Shown here: positions 63,129 to 64,000 of the stretch, in pieces
Layout of the letters: each line of letters opens with the position of its first letter
Numbering within the stretch: the stretch's first letter is position 1
Assembly: GCF_014695975.1 (NCBI RefSeq)
Contig: NZ_JACJPI010000045.1
Coordinates: 62,001-126,000 of the forward strand
Source of the DNA: Leptolyngbya sp. FACHB-321
Lineage (GTDB): Bacteria; Cyanobacteriota; Cyanobacteriia; Leptolyngbyales; Leptolyngbyaceae
Length of the DNA: 64,000 bases
Direction of reading: 5' to 3'
Translations under genes and position numbers: made by a program
The notes under the pieces: generated by a model
What the model saw: only the letters and a program-made list of their open reading frames with translations
Database searches by the model: none
What the model was told of the DNA's origin: nothing

Positions 63129-64000
63129 GTGGTTAACTCTCTGAGAAATCTGCTTCCTGGAAAGCCTAAGGGCATTGGTATTGAGCTGTCTCCCGATCGG
63201 ATTAGCGTGGCTCAGCTACGCAAGCAAGGTCAGACGTTTAAACTAGAGGCTTTGGCAACGGTTCCTATGCCAGAGGGACTGTTTCAAGAAGGTCAAATTG
63301 TTGATGCTGCGGGCATGGCTGAACTTATTCAGTCAACGCTTGCAGAAAATAAACTCAAAATTAAGCGGGTTGCTACAGCAGTGCCAGGGGGGCGCGATAC
63401 TGTTACCCGCATTATTCCAATTCCAGCAGAGCTGAATGATCAGGAACTGCGGGAAATGGTTCTTAATCAAGAAGCGGGGCTTTATTTACCCTTTCCACGT
63501 GAAGAAGCAGACGTTGACTATCAAAAACTAGGGCTGTTTGTTGACGAAGACGGCATTGAAAAATTTCAGGTTTTGCTGGTAGCGACACGCAAAGAAATTA
63601 CAGATTCTTATGTTCGCACCTTTCAGCAGGCTGGCTTGCAGATTGATGTGCTGGAAATCAGCAGCTTTTCACTAATTCGCACCATTCGTGAGCAGCTACG
63701 GCAGTTTTCACCCCAAGAAGCAGTAGCGATTGTAGATATTGAGTTTGAGAGCACCGAAATCTCGATCGCGGTGGATGGCGTACCTCAGTTTTCTCGTACT
63801 GTACCGATCGGCACTTACCAAATTCAAAGCGCTTTGTCGCGGGCTATGAACCTGCCTCCGTCGAGAAGTACTGAGTTACTCCAGAGCATGACTATTCCCG
63901 TGAACCCGGCAGATGGGATGGGTAATCCTGGCAAGATGGGAGGCGGTAATCCAGGTGCAGCCGCTATGCTGCGGATTATTGGTGAACTGGCAGATGAGTT
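63129..64000 (+). CDS. pilM: Type IV pilus assembly protein PilM, 5' part
   Basis: Translated by hand from GTG 63129 to the window end: 290 codons with no stop. The FtsA/actin-like signature is clear: GKPKGIGIELSPDRISVAQL, VATAVPGGRDTVTRIIPIPA, EAGLYLPFPREEADVDYQKL, and VAIVDIEFESTEISIAVDGV. PilM forms the cytoplasmic ring that binds the PilN tail in the type IV pilus machine, used for twitching motility and DNA uptake. A Gly/Asn/Met-rich loop near residue 260 is longer than in many homologues. pilN, pilO and pilQ are expected just beyond. Confidence 0.95.
   Translation, partial: MVNSLRNLLPGKPKGIGIELSPDRISVAQLRKQGQTFKLEALATVPMPEGLFQEGQIVDAAGMAELIQSTLAENKLKIKRVATAVPGGRDTVTRIIPIPAELNDQELREMVLNQEAGLYLPFPREEADVDYQKLGLFVDEDGIEKFQVLLVATRKEITDSYVRTFQQAGLQIDVLEISSFSLIRTIREQLRQFSPQEAVAIVDIEFESTEISIAVDGVPQFSRTVPIGTYQIQSALSRAMNLPPSRSTELLQSMTIPVNPADGMGNPGKMGGGNPGAAAMLRIIGELADE

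Overview
The window is 64 kb of cyanobacterial chromosome. The palindrome GCGATCGC and its core CGATCG, typical of many cyanobacteria (HIP1), occur throughout. The gene content is also diagnostic: light-independent chlorophyll synthesis (chlL, chlN and the small gene between them), a photosystem II assembly factor (Ycf39), an NblR-like regulator, and many DUF families known mainly from cyanobacteria (DUF1350, DUF1823, DUF2809, DUF2854, DUF3598, DUF5331). Repeat-rich spacers and a nonribosomal peptide synthetase (NRPS) suggest a filamentous, Leptolyngbya- or Oscillatoria-like organism, but the species cannot be fixed from sequence alone. I saw no rRNA or tRNA gene, CRISPR array, transposase or phage gene.

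Layout. 1-6 kb: a truncated CHASE3-GAF histidine kinase, a zinc-ribbon protein and proteins of unknown role. 6-8.3 kb: bioF and pdxH, a PLP enzyme and a PLP-making enzyme. 8.3-17 kb: a FecR-domain protein with a Pro/Gly repeat tail, small conserved proteins, a lone receiver domain, a group 2 type sigma factor, glutathione-dependent formaldehyde dehydrogenase and an unknown protein. 17.4-19.3 kb: three tandem paralogous lipoproteins. 19.8-22.7 kb: chlL, a DUF5331 gene and chlN, closed by a clear terminator. 22.9-31.3 kb: serS, a TPR-like protein, rsmE, a divergent LysR/SDR pair, a DUF3598 protein and ftsX. 31.5-36 kb: an ArsR-type metal sensor, ycf39, nadK, nblR-like and a DUF192 lipoprotein. 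36-44.8 kb: a 4-Cys Ser/Thr kinase with WD40 repeats, a VanX-type dipeptidase, yidD, a lipid-A-disaccharide-synthase-related protein and a pentapeptide-repeat membrane protein.

44.9-55.4 kb is the main accessory locus. Two NRPS genes overlap by four bases (C-A-T, then docking-C-A-[N-methyltransferase]-T-TE) and a membrane-anchored alpha/beta hydrolase follows. The assembly line should make a dipeptide, or an oligomer of one, with the second residue N-methylated. 55.5-64 kb: folC, a lipoprotein serpin, small membrane and exported proteins, another hydrolase, nurA and the 5' part of pilM.

A second theme is mobile or expanding repeats. A roughly 119-bp palindromic MITE-like element occurs in two copies in opposite orientation. 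Heptamer-type tandem repeats and palindromic elements fill spacers, and at least five such tracts lie in frame inside genes (both NRPS genes, the lipid-A-disaccharide-synthase-related gene and nurA).
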